DNA of 64,000 nucleotides from Nevskia sp. (lineage in GTDB: Bacteria > Pseudomonadota > Gammaproteobacteria > Nevskiales > Nevskiaceae). Position numbers and translations under genes: made by a program. The notes under the pieces are model-generated. The model worked only from the letters and a program-made list of their open reading frames with translations, was not told the DNA's origin and did no database searches. Location: NCBI GenBank assembly GCA_023229645.1, contig JALNYU010000006.1:62001-126000 (forward strand), written 5' to 3'. Below are positions 26,667-35,450 of this stretch, piece by piece (position 1 is the stretch's first letter; the number at the start of each line of letters is the position of its first letter).

Positions 26667-28478
26667 ATGAATTTCCGATATAGAGTTGGTTACGCAATGG
26701 CGGCTTTTGCCTTGGTTGCCGCACCGAGTCTGGCGAATGCCGACGCGGACCTCGACAAAGCTTTGTCTGCGCCAGGGAATTGGGCTTCACAAGCGGGCGA
26801 TAACTTCAATCAGCGCTACAGCAAGCTGAGCCAAGTCACCGACAAAAACGTCAATAAGCTGCAGGTGGCTTGGACTTTCTCAACCGGCGTCCTGCGTGGC
26901 CATGAAGGCTCCCCGCTGGTCATCGGCGATGTAATGTATCTCCACTCCCCGTTCCCGAATAAGGTCTGGGCATTGGACATCAGTTCACAGAAGATTCTCT
27001 GGAAATATGAGCCAAAGCAGGATCCGGCTGTAATTCCGCAGATGTGCTGCGACACCGTGAACCGCGGTCTGGCTTACGGCGACGGCAAGATCTTCCTCCA
27101 GCAAGCCGATACCAACCTCGTTGCGTTGGATGCCAAAACGGGCAAGCTCGTTTGGTCAGTCAAAAACGGTGATCCCAAAGTCGGCGCCGTCAACACAAAT
27201 GCTCCCCACGTCTTTAAGGATAAGGTCGTTACCGGCATTTCTGGTGGTGAATGGGGCGTCCGCGGCTATATCAGCGCGTACGACATCAAGACTGGCAAGA
27301 TGTCATGGCGCGGCTACAGCGTTGGTCCGGACGACGAGATGTTGATCGATCCTGCTAAGACCACAACCTGGGTCGACGGCAAAGTTGCGCCAGTTGGTAA
27401 GGACTCCTCACTGAAAACCTGGAAAGGCGATCAGTGGAAGATCGGTGGCGGCACGACTTGGGGCTGGTACAGCTATGATCCGGCGCTGAATCTGATGTAC
27501 TACGGCTCCGGCAACCCGTCGACCTGGAATCCATCGCAGCGTCCGGGCGACAACAAGTGGTCGATGAGCGTCTGGGCGCGTGATATCGACAGCGGCAAAG
27601 TCAAATGGGTCTACCAGATGACGCCGTACGATGAGTGGGATTTCGACGGCATCAACGAAATGATCCTGGCCGATATCAACGTCAAGGGCAAACCGACGAA
27701 GGCGCTGGTTCACTTTGATCGCAACGGCTTCGGCTACACGCTGGACCGCACGAACGGCGCGCTGCTTGTCGCCGAAAAGTATGATCCGGTCGTGAACTGG
27801 GCCACCAGCATTGACATGAAGTCGGGCCGTCCGGTCACCGTTGCCAAGTACAGCACTGCGCGTAACGGTGCAGACGTCAACACGAAGGGCATCTGCCCTG
27901 CCGCGTTGGGCACGAAAGATCAGCAGCCGGCAGCGTTCAATCCGAACACTGGCTACTTCTATGTTCCGACAAACCACGTTTGCATGGACTATGAACCGTT
28001 TGCAGTCGATTACACCGCAGGTCAGCCGTATGTCGGCGCGACGCTGGCGATGTACCCGGCGCCGAACAGCCATGGCGGCATGGGTAACTTCACGGTTTGG
28101 GATGCAGGTCAAGGCAAAATCGTTTGGTCCAAACCAGAGAAGTTCTCAGTTTGGTCGGGCGCTCTGACGACGGCCGGCAACGTGCTGTTCTACGGCACGC
28201 TGGAAGGCTATATCAAAGCTGTCAGCCTGAAGGACGGCAAAGAACTTTGGAAGTTCAAAACCCCGTCCGGCATCATCGGCAACGTGTTTAGCTACGAGCA
28301 CCAAGGCAAGCAGTATGTTGGCGTCTTCTCAGGCATTGGCGGCTGGGCCGGTATCGGCATGGCAGCCGGTCTGGAAAAAGACAACGACGGTCTGGGCGCT
28401 GTCGGTGGCTACCGCGAACTGACTCAGTACACGGAACTGGGCGGCTCATTGATGGTCTTCGCAATCCCGAGCAACTAA
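26667..28478 (+). CDS. xoxF: Lanthanide-dependent PQQ methanol dehydrogenase XoxF
   Basis: Periplasmic quinoprotein that oxidises methanol (and possibly formaldehyde), passing electrons to a cytochrome c. The 603-residue product has a signal peptide ending near residue 24 (ANA), eight tryptophan-docking blades, the vicinal disulfide Cys127-Cys128 that covers PQQ, and metal/PQQ residues Glu195 and Asn283. The catalytic Asp325 is followed two residues on by Asp327 (WDFDG); that extra Asp marks lanthanide-using XoxF/ExaF enzymes, whereas calcium MxaF has Ala. The start has a strong GGAGGAG. It is the first gene of the cluster, driven by a sigma-54 promoter and closed by a strong terminator, so it is made as a single-gene transcript. 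Confidence 0.95.
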   Translation: MNFRYRVGYAMAAFALVAAPSLANADADLDKALSAPGNWASQAGDNFNQRYSKLSQVTDKNVNKLQVAWTFSTGVLRGHEGSPLVIGDVMYLHSPFPNKVWALDISSQKILWKYEPKQDPAVIPQMCCDTVNRGLAYGDGKIFLQQADTNLVALDAKTGKLVWSVKNGDPKVGAVNTNAPHVFKDKVVTGISGGEWGVRGYISAYDIKTGKMSWRGYSVGPDDEMLIDPAKTTTWVDGKVAPVGKDSSLKTWKGDQWKIGGGTTWGWYSYDPALNLMYYGSGNPSTWNPSQRPGDNKWSMSVWARDIDSGKVKWVYQMTPYDEWDFDGINEMILADINVKGKPTKALVHFDRNGFGYTLDRTNGALLVAEKYDPVVNWATSIDMKSGRPVTVAKYSTARNGADVNTKGICPAALGTKDQQPAAFNPNTGYFYVPTNHVCMDYEPFAVDYTAGQPYVGATLAMYPAPNSHGGMGNFTVWDAGQGKIVWSKPEKFSVWSGALTTAGNVLFYGTLEGYIKAVSLKDGKELWKFKTPSGIIGNVFSYEHQGKQYVGVFSGIGGWAGIGMAAGLEKDNDGLGAVGGYRELTQYTELGGSLMVFAIPSN

Positions 28479-28507
28479 GCTTCATCGGGATCTAGCGTAA
28501 CTGCGCT

Positions 28508-28545
28508 AAAGGCACCGCCGAGTTAAATCGGTGGTGCCTTTTTTT
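28508..28545 (+). terminator. Rho-independent terminator of xoxF
   Basis: A 14-bp stem with one G-T pair (28508-28521 with 28528-28541) and a 6-nt loop runs into seven or more T. It begins 30 bp after the xoxF stop. Confidence 0.95.
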
Positions 28546-28936
28546 ATGACTTTTCAAGATAAAGTCAGAGCCCCAGGTGGAATTCGATCCGCTTACTTGC
28601 AGCCGCGTTTTTTCGAAATTTTAAGCGATTGATCGGGAACTCCCGCCCTTTAGGGGTTGCCTAAATCAATATTGTTATTGTTCTATAAGACAGACATAGG
28701 CTAAATTTTTACACGTAGCTGTAGCGACTTTTTTCAGCATATTTTCACGATCAAATTAATATTTTTAGTGTTTTTAAGACGAATCAATCTTAATCGTTCA
28801 AAATCTATCCTAAAGATGGATAGAAGCGGGCTTAAAACTCAGATATAAATATAATATTGTCGCTGCGGTGTCGGCTCATAATTGCGTCTGAAGTGCCGCC
28901 CGATACCCAGTGTTTTGTGCTAGGCGAGGAAATAGA
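28546..28936 (+). promoter_or_regulatory. AT-rich gap carrying the xoxJ-like gene's promoter region
   Basis: This 391-bp gap has no gene. It is much richer in A+T than its surroundings, especially 28680-28860. A TATAAT hexamer at 28850-28855 is a possible -10 box for the downstream gene, but no convincing -35 box lies at the right distance. No sigma-54 site with 10-bp spacing was found. Confidence 0.35.
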
Positions 28937-29800
28937 ATGAACCGTTTCACAATCTATGCTGGGCTCTTTCTCGCTGTCAGCAGCATCACGACAAGCTCAG
29001 ATGCTTATGCCCAGCAAGACACGCAGGATGATGCCAATAAGACGTTCAAGGTCTGCCGCGATCCAAACAACCTGCCGTTTTCAAACGCGAAGAGCGAAGG
29101 CTATGAGGATAAAATCGCGCAGCTGCTTGCCGACGAGCTGGGTCGCAAACTTGAAACTTATGAATTTGCCTCGCGCTTTAATTTCATTCGCAATACTTTA
29201 AAATTTAAGCTGCCCGGCGAAGAGTATCGCTGCGATATCGTAATCGGCGTTCCTGCCGGGTTTGATCAAGTTTCCGCTACCAAACCCTACTACCGCTCAA
29301 CCTACGCGCTGGTAATTCCGCAAGGCCGCAAATTAGATGGGGTCAAATCTGTTGAAGATTTCCTCGCACTACCCAAATCAACGCTGAATAATCTTCATAT
29401 TGGCGTTATCGACCGCTCTCCCGCATCGAATTGGCTGGTCAACCACGGCCTGCTCGAACAAGGCGTGCCCTATCGCTTATTAGTTGCCGATCTCGATCAA
29501 ACCTCGGGCGGCATCATCGAGAATGATCTGGTTAGCGGAAAAATTGACGTTGCGATTATTTGGGGGCCAATTGCCGGCTATTACGCTAGAAAAGCGCCCA
29601 ATACGCACTTTACGGTGGTTCCGATGAAATCCGAAAACGGCGTCAAGTTTGAATACGACATCGCGATGGGCGTTCGCTACGGCGAAAAAGAGTGGAAACA
29701 AAAAATCGAAGACCTGATCGACACCAGTAAACCTAAAATTCTAGCCATCCTCGCAGACTACGGCGTGCCCATCATCGATGCGCCCGCTAATATCCAATAG
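28937..29800 (+). CDS. xoxJ: XoxJ/MxaJ-like periplasmic binding protein
   Basis: Product of 287 residues with a signal peptide (ending AYA) and the solute-binding-protein fold of the quinoprotein-associated MxaJ/XoxJ family. The motif VCRDPNNLPFSN near the mature N-terminus and a second Cys in EYRCDIVIG are typical. XoxJ is thought to help activate the apo-dehydrogenase rather than feed a transporter; no ABC transporter gene is near. The ATG at 28937 has GAGGA upstream. The next two genes follow after 39 and 37 bp and are likely in one transcript. Confidence 0.88.
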   Translation: MNRFTIYAGLFLAVSSITTSSDAYAQQDTQDDANKTFKVCRDPNNLPFSNAKSEGYEDKIAQLLADELGRKLETYEFASRFNFIRNTLKFKLPGEEYRCDIVIGVPAGFDQVSATKPYYRSTYALVIPQGRKLDGVKSVEDFLALPKSTLNNLHIGVIDRSPASNWLVNHGLLEQGVPYRLLVADLDQTSGGIIENDLVSGKIDVAIIWGPIAGYYARKAPNTHFTVVPMKSENGVKFEYDIAMGVRYGEKEWKQKIEDLIDTSKPKILAILADYGVPIIDAPANIQ

Positions 29801-29839
29801 CATTTCGATAATGGCCCGGTGCTAACCGTGATTTAAGCC

Positions 29840-30859
29840 ATGCGCGCTCGCATAATTTTTCTCGGCGCCAGCATCGCACTGCTGCCGCAAATGAGCTTCA
29901 CGAAAGAGATTGACCGCGAGCGCCTGAATCCAATCCTTGGCAGCATTGTGAAAGTGGAAGCGATTGCCGCCAGCGGCAATCTTTCACTGGGCAGCGCAGT
30001 CAGCTTGGCGCCTGGCAAATTTGTAACCAATTGTCATGTCACACTGCACGCGGAGCGGATTAGCGTCCTTGCCGGCGGGCAGCGCTGGCCGGTAGCCGGA
30101 CAACTAAGCGATACGCTGTATGACTTATGTCTATTGGATATTCCAGGATTAAAGAACCTGCCCGCGGTATCGGTACGGCGTGCGTCCGATCTGCGCCAGG
30201 GCCAGACGGTTATCGCGCTGGGTTATACCTTTGGCGCCAGTCTAATGGCACAAGCAGGAACGATTAAAGCCCTACACACGCTGCACGATAGCCGTGTGAT
30301 CCAAACTACCACGCCATTCAATTCCGGGGCGAGCGGCGGCGGCCTATTCGACGAAGATGGAGAACTCATCGGAATATTGACGTTCCGCTTGCCTGGCGCC
30401 AGCGCCTATTATTTTTCGATGCCGACGGACTGGCTACCGACTGACATTGATAATTCGGAGGCCTATACCAAAATCACGCCGTTGTCAGGCCCGCCTCCCT
30501 TTTGGGCGCATACGAATGATGCGCTGCCCTACTTCATGCGCGCCGCGGCTTTGGAAGCAAACGGCGATTGGCAAGGCTTAATCCGGCTGACAGAGACCTG
30601 GGCTGCTGCCGAAGAAAGCAACGCGGAGCCTTGGTTTATGCGCGGCCAAGCTTATTCGCATATCGATCGTAACGAGGCGGCTATAAAAGCCTATAAAAAT
30701 GCGCTAAACCGCGACCCTACATTTGCACCAATCTGGCACAACATCGGGGAAGCCTATTTCCGGCGCGGAGATCGTTCCGAAGTCATTAATACTTATAATG
30801 TTTTGAAGAAACTGGATACTGAATTGGCTGAAGACCTCGCAGTAAAATGCGGGCTCTAA
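29840..30859 (+). CDS. Exported trypsin-like serine protease with TPR tail
   Basis: A 339-residue protein with an N-terminal signal-like segment, a trypsin-fold domain (about 30-205) and two or three tetratricopeptide repeats (about 225-335). The catalytic triad is visible: His66 (TNCHV), Asp95 (LYDLCLL) and Ser165 (NSGASGGGLF). HtrA/Deg proteases usually carry PDZ domains; here TPRs replace them. It lies between the XoxJ-like gene and an unknown exported protein, which suggests periplasmic maturation or quality control of the alcohol-oxidation system. Its substrate is unknown. The family link is clear from motifs; the role is inference. Confidence 0.8.
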   Translation: MRARIIFLGASIALLPQMSFTKEIDRERLNPILGSIVKVEAIAASGNLSLGSAVSLAPGKFVTNCHVTLHAERISVLAGGQRWPVAGQLSDTLYDLCLLDIPGLKNLPAVSVRRASDLRQGQTVIALGYTFGASLMAQAGTIKALHTLHDSRVIQTTTPFNSGASGGGLFDEDGELIGILTFRLPGASAYYFSMPTDWLPTDIDNSEAYTKITPLSGPPPFWAHTNDALPYFMRAAALEANGDWQGLIRLTETWAAAEESNAEPWFMRGQAYSHIDRNEAAIKAYKNALNRDPTFAPIWHNIGEAYFRRGDRSEVINTYNVLKKLDTELAEDLAVKCGL

Positions 30860-30896
30860 CAATAACTAAAGACAGATTTACGAGGAGATGTTGTAC

Positions 30897-31574
30897 ATGA
30901 TGAAAACATTCTTACGGTTGTTCGCATTTAGTCTGCTGGCCGTCAGCTTTTTGAGTCGTGCCGGAGACGCTATTTCGGAAGCCGAGCAACGCGTATTTCT
31001 TGATGACCACTTAAAAAACATCAAGCAAAGTTCGGTGTTGACCTACCGTCTACATCAAGTAGGAAAACCTGAAGAGACCTACGACGACAGCGCCAAAGTC
31101 TCGATCAAAGCTGCGACTTCGAAAACCAGCAAGCAAGTCGATGTCGATTACCTAAGCGGCACCAATAAGGTCGCACTGCCCGATATCAGCGACGCTCAAG
31201 GCAATCCCGTTATCCTCTATTTTTTAGAGAAAGATGTCCGCGATATGCACCGCATCGTTGGCGGCCAGGAAGCGTATTTTCGAAAACGCATTCGACTAGC
31301 ACTGGCGGATACTGCTGAAGTACATCCCGTGACCGTCACGTACAACGGCCATGCGGTCGCTGGCAGCGAAGTGAGAATTTTTCCGTATGCCAACGACCCG
31401 TTACGGCAACGTTTTGGCGATTACTATAAAAAGTCTTACATTTTCACGATCTCTGATCAGGTCCCTGGTGGCGTCTATCAAATCCGCACTCAGGTCGACA
31501 ACCCTAAGATTATTGCGCCCGACGCACCTCCACTCATGCAGACAACTTTGACGCTGAGTTCGGTTGGAAAATGA
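30897..31574 (+). CDS. Exported protein of unknown function in xox cluster
   Basis: Product of about 225 residues with a signal peptide (MKTFLRLFAF... ending near SRAGDA). I do not recognise a family. It is rich in beta strands and charged residues, with a segment VILYFLEKDVRDMHRIVGGQEAYFRKRIRLA and an Ig-like C-terminal half (VHPVTVTYNGH, VRIFPYANDPLRQRFG). It has no cysteines in the mature part. The ATG at 30897 (or 30900) is placed well after GAGGAG; an ATG at 30888 abuts that sequence and is too close. Its place after the protease gene suggests a shared periplasmic task. Confidence 0.65.
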   Translation: MMKTFLRLFAFSLLAVSFLSRAGDAISEAEQRVFLDDHLKNIKQSSVLTYRLHQVGKPEETYDDSAKVSIKAATSKTSKQVDVDYLSGTNKVALPDISDAQGNPVILYFLEKDVRDMHRIVGGQEAYFRKRIRLALADTAEVHPVTVTYNGHAVAGSEVRIFPYANDPLRQRFGDYYKKSYIFTISDQVPGGVYQIRTQVDNPKIIAPDAPPLMQTTLTLSSVGK

Positions 31575-31580
31575 TAACGA

Positions 31581-31615
31581 CTAAGCCTTAGACCACAGGA
31601 TCCTTTAAGGCTTAG
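31581..31615 (+). terminator. Hairpin ending the xoxJ-protease-unknown unit
   Basis: A 10-bp perfect stem (31581-31590 with 31606-31615) and a 15-nt loop lie 7 bp after the stop of the unknown exported gene. No T run follows. Confidence 0.45.
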
Positions 31616-31819
31616 GTCGGCACCGATCTCTTATATCTAATAGCGGGAATCGCAATGCTGTTGCGTTGATGGACGTCTCAGCATTACGCCGCAGCAAGTG
31701 GGACATTCTAAATTCAGAAATGAGTCAATAAAGAAACACAGTAATTTTAATTAAATTAAAATTTATTTAAAATTAAATAGTTAAAATATTTATAGTGCGC
31801 AATTTACGTGCTTTTTTTG

Positions 31820-31835
31820 TGGCATAGATACTGCT
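31820..31835 (+). promoter_or_regulatory. Sigma-54-like promoter before the activator gene
   Basis: TGGCATA-N4-CTGCT keeps the GG and GC pairs 10 bp apart and matches 9 of 12 consensus positions. It lies downstream of an AT-rich island (about 31735-31800). It could drive the sigma-54 activator gene, which would then be self-controlled. The remaining part of 31616-32482 contains an open frame of 144 codons continuous with the activator gene but no recognised feature. Confidence 0.4.
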
Positions 31836-32482
31836 CTTTCAGCTTGACTCGCATCACCTCATAGCGGCCGCCACATATTCAATATTTATTATCAGACTAA
31901 TTAGATTTTAATTTTTGTCGCGATGCAGTACTGCCTGGATACTGGCCCAATAAGCCAGTTAAATCTGATGATGCCTGAAGGCTGGCAACCGAAAAACGGC
32001 TCGTTTGCCATCGGTTCATATGCCGTCCATTAGACGTCTGTACGGCTTCTATGCGGGTTCCTATGCCCACGTCGAATGCTTTATATCCTTGCCATTCTAA
32101 AGCGGACTACCGCATGGACTCGTCAAACAAAAAACACGGTGATCTGATAGTCGGTACAGCTATTTCACCATGCAATGATGAGGCGCCGTCAATAGGTTCT
32201 ACAAAGCCGATAGGCAATACTGAAATTGCGGAGCATACTGGTTTTAGTACAGTGGTCGGTATTGAAGGGACGCCCGATGCCACATGCTTTTTAAAGCATG
32301 TAGCGCGCGACTCCGATAAACGATTATTGTCTGCAGAATCTGATGGCGTTAGCCTTCAAAAGGTCGCTGATGACGTAACGACAAAATCGAACGTATCGGA
32401 GGGTGATGTACATAATGCCCTCGACAGCAGTCAAAACAATGAGGGTCTGCCAGAGAACACGGCTGGACCGATGGAGGAAGCT

Positions 32483-34531
32483 ATGCTGGCCACTCAAAAA
32501 GCTTCGCGTCATGCCACGCTGGTAACGTCAGCGGTGCAAGGGACGAAGCCAATTGCGGACATCGACCATCTGGTTCGGCATTCGTGGACGCGTTGTTTGC
32601 AAAACTATTCGCTAGATCCGCAGAAGCCCAAAAAAGCATCAGTGGTCGAACGTGCGGAATTACAGGCCCGGCGAGAACAGCATGGGCTGTTGCTGTCGAT
32701 TGCCCGCGTCGAACTGTTGGGCCTACGCAAGCGCCTACAGCAAACGGATATGGGCATCATGCTCACCGACCAGGACGGCGTGATTCTGCATTACATCGGC
32801 GAACCCGGCTTCGCCACCACCGCGCGCCGCAGCGGCATGCGTGAGGGTGCCATCTGGAGCGAGCGCGAGTTGGGCACAAACGGCATGGGCACCTGCATCA
32901 TTGAGCAGCGCTCGGTCGTCATCCATCAATACGAGCATTTTCTGGCGCAAAACACCGAACTCACCTGCTCTGCCGCACCCATTTTTGACCGTGAAGGCCG
33001 TGTTGTCGCCGCACTCGATATCTCGGGTTGCTTCAATAGCTCGCAAACCCATACGTTGGCGTTGGTCGAGATCGCTGCGCAGAACATCGAAAACCGCGCG
33101 CTGCTAGAAACCTGTAAAAACAATTTTGTGCTGCGTTTTCACCGGCTGCCTGAATTCATCAGCACGCCAGGCGAAGGGATTATTGCCTTTGACGACAACG
33201 GCATCATCGTCGGCGCGAATCGCAGCGCGCTTGATCTACTGAATGCACCGAGCCATCGCGCGCTCTGCGGCCAGTTGATTGAAACCGTCTTTGATACCAC
33301 TCTGGCAACCCAGATGCAGCTCGCCGCACGCCGCGCATTCCGCGCCGCGCCGCTGATCTGCCGCGACAACCAAGTCAAGCTCTGGAGCGCGATCCAACCG
33401 CCCGAGCGCGAAGCGCGTGGCGAGATTGTTTCTTATCGGCGCGGCGGCAACGTCATCACCAGCACCGTCATTCAGGAAGAAGCCAGCGGCCCACTGGCGC
33501 TGATGGAGTTTGGCGACCCGTTGATGGCGAACAACGTCCGCATCGTGCAGCGGGTACTCAATCGCGATATTTCGATCCTGCTCCTTGGCGAAACTGGCAC
33601 GGGCAAAGGACATTTCGCCAAGGCTATTCATGCCGCGAGCGATCGTGCCGACAAACCCTTTGTCACCGTCAATTGCGCAGCGATTCCCGAGACGCTGATC
33701 GAAAGCGAGCTATTCGGCTATCGCCCGGGCGCATTTACCGGCGCAACGCGCGAAGGCAACGCTGGTCGGGTTGCCCAAGCAAATGGGGGAACGTTGTTCC
33801 TGGATGAGATCGGCGATATGCCGCTGCCGCTGCAGGTGCGGCTGTTATCGGTGATCGAAGACCGCGAAGTAATGCCGCTCGGCGGCTCGAAAGCGATTCC
33901 GGTAGACATCCGCATCATTAGCGCCACGCATTGCGATTTGTCGCAACACGTTCGCGAACGGCGCTTCCGCGAAGACCTCTACTACCGCCTGAATGGGCTT
34001 TCGCTGCGCATGCCGCCACTGCGCGAACGGCGCGACGTCCATGATTTGATTCGCAGCCTGCTGCGCGAGGAAGCGCGCGGTAAAGGCCCGAGCGATATCG
34101 ACGACGATGCGTTGTCGCGGTTGCAGAAGTACGACTGGCCGGGCAATTTGCGGCAAATGCGCAATGTGTTGCGCACCATGATTGCAATGTGCGACACCGA
34201 TTGCTTAACGCTCGCCGACTTCAACGAAGACTGGTTGCTGAATGGCGTTGCCGCCCACGGTGCAACAGCAGCCAGCTCAGCATCCGCTGCAGCGCAGCGC
34301 GCCCCGGAGCCGAGTGGCGATGGCGACGATGTTCTGGCCGATGCCGAGCGCGAAGCGCTGCGCCGCGTGCTCGAGAACTGTCGTTGGAACGTCAGTGCCG
34401 CCGCCGTGCAATTGCACGTCAGCCGTAAGACTCTGTATCGAAAAATGTTCCGTCACGGCATAACGCGCCGTGAATTACGTGAGGCGACGATTGCGAATGC
34501 GGCCTTAAGTCCGCACCCACGATCGCCGTAG
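32483..34531 (+). CDS. Sigma-54-dependent activator, AcoR-like (GAF-PAS-AAA-Fis)
   Basis: A cytoplasmic enhancer-binding protein that opens sigma-54 promoters. From the ATG at 32483 it has 682 residues: a GAF-like sensor domain (about 75-205), a PAS-like domain (about 225-320), an AAA+ domain with Walker A GETGTGKG at 369-376 and the sigma-54 contact loop GAFTGA at 416-421, and a C-terminal Fis helix-turn-helix (about 640-670). This is the layout and length of AcoR, the acetoin/alcohol-responsive activator. GGAGGAAG just before 32483 decides the start, but the frame is open to 32051. Its place in the cluster and the perfect sigma-54 site at xoxF suggest it controls xoxF. Confidence 0.88.
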   Translation: MLATQKASRHATLVTSAVQGTKPIADIDHLVRHSWTRCLQNYSLDPQKPKKASVVERAELQARREQHGLLLSIARVELLGLRKRLQQTDMGIMLTDQDGVILHYIGEPGFATTARRSGMREGAIWSERELGTNGMGTCIIEQRSVVIHQYEHFLAQNTELTCSAAPIFDREGRVVAALDISGCFNSSQTHTLALVEIAAQNIENRALLETCKNNFVLRFHRLPEFISTPGEGIIAFDDNGIIVGANRSALDLLNAPSHRALCGQLIETVFDTTLATQMQLAARRAFRAAPLICRDNQVKLWSAIQPPEREARGEIVSYRRGGNVITSTVIQEEASGPLALMEFGDPLMANNVRIVQRVLNRDISILLLGETGTGKGHFAKAIHAASDRADKPFVTVNCAAIPETLIESELFGYRPGAFTGATREGNAGRVAQANGGTLFLDEIGDMPLPLQVRLLSVIEDREVMPLGGSKAIPVDIRIISATHCDLSQHVRERRFREDLYYRLNGLSLRMPPLRERRDVHDLIRSLLREEARGKGPSDIDDDALSRLQKYDWPGNLRQMRNVLRTMIAMCDTDCLTLADFNEDWLLNGVAAHGATAASSASAAAQRAPEPSGDGDDVLADAEREALRRVLENCRWNVSAAAVQLHVSRKTLYRKMFRHGITRRELREATIANAALSPHPRSP

Positions 34532-34543
34532 TCACCCATTATC

Positions 34544-34571
34544 GGGGCAGGCGCTGCGAGGCGCTTGCCCC
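34544..34571 (+). terminator. Hairpin after the activator gene
   Basis: An 11-bp stem with one G-T pair (34544-34554 with 34561-34571) and a 6-nt loop begins 13 bp after the stop. No T run follows. Confidence 0.45.
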
Positions 34572-34717
34572 CAATAGTTGCCGATGGGCATGTGGAAACA
34601 CGAATACCCATCTGCTTAAAGAACCTGTCGAGCTTCAACTCGCATGGCGTTCATGCTTCACCGCTATACAACCTGAGCTGTATTTTCAAAAGCAGCAATA
34701 ACAATGAGGAATCAAAG

Positions 34718-35296
34718 ATGGCCAGCACATTTTCTATTCATCCGTCGATTGACAACGGCATTGCCCCGGGCGCAAAGGATTTTGCAGGCGGAACGCTTGT
34801 CTGCAAATGTGCAAGCAACCCGGTAAAGGTAGAAGTCAAATCGCAATCCGCCCACAACCATGCCTGCGGCTGCACCAAGTGCTGGAAGCCGGCCGGCGCG
34901 CTGTTTTCGGTCGTCGCGGTTGTTCCGCGCAGCTCCATCACCGTCACTGAAAATGCCGACAAGCTCGCGATCGTTGATCCGAACGCCGGCATTCAGCGTT
35001 ATGCCTGCAAAGGCTGCGGCGTGCATCTGTTCGGCCGCATCGAGAACAAAGAACACGCGTTCTACGGCCTGGACTTCATCCACACCGAACTGTCGCCGCA
35101 AGCCGGCTGGTCGGAACCGGGCTTCGCAGCGTTCGTTTCTTCGATCATCGAAGGCGGCGCCGATCCGGCGATCATGGGTGATGTGCGCAGCAAACTGAAG
35201 TCGATCGGTCTGGAACCGTATGACTGCTTGAATCCGCCGCTGATGGACGCCCTGGCGACCCACGCTGCGAAGAAGTCTGGCGTTCTCAAAGCCTAA
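34718..35296 (+). CDS. gfa: S-(hydroxymethyl)glutathione synthase (Gfa)
   Basis: Gfa speeds the joining of formaldehyde and glutathione, the first step of glutathione-dependent formaldehyde oxidation. The 192-residue cytoplasmic product has the family's zinc/glutathione cysteines: Cys29 and Cys31 (LVCKC), Cys50, Cys52, Cys55 (ACGCTKC) and Cys97, Cys100 (ACKGC). Length matches the family (about 190). GAGGA stands before the ATG at 34718. It is followed by frmA and fghA, which complete the pathway to formate. Confidence 0.94.
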   Translation: MASTFSIHPSIDNGIAPGAKDFAGGTLVCKCASNPVKVEVKSQSAHNHACGCTKCWKPAGALFSVVAVVPRSSITVTENADKLAIVDPNAGIQRYACKGCGVHLFGRIENKEHAFYGLDFIHTELSPQAGWSEPGFAAFVSSIIEGGADPAIMGDVRSKLKSIGLEPYDCLNPPLMDALATHAAKKSGVLKA

Positions 35297-35450
35297 TTTA
35301 GGCAACGGGAATAGCGGGCTGTTTGTAATGGCTTCAAGTGTTGAGCAATCGCCACTTGAAGCCTCCGCAGCCGCCCGCGCTTTGCCCAGACGCATCAATT
35401 TTACGATTCAGGGGCGCGAAATAAAGCCCCGTCCAAATAGGAGCAATGCA

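Noticed and set aside
28872..28895. GG...GC pattern before the xoxJ-like gene, checked as a sigma-54 site
   Set aside because: Spacing is 9 bp and the -24 box is not TGGCA.
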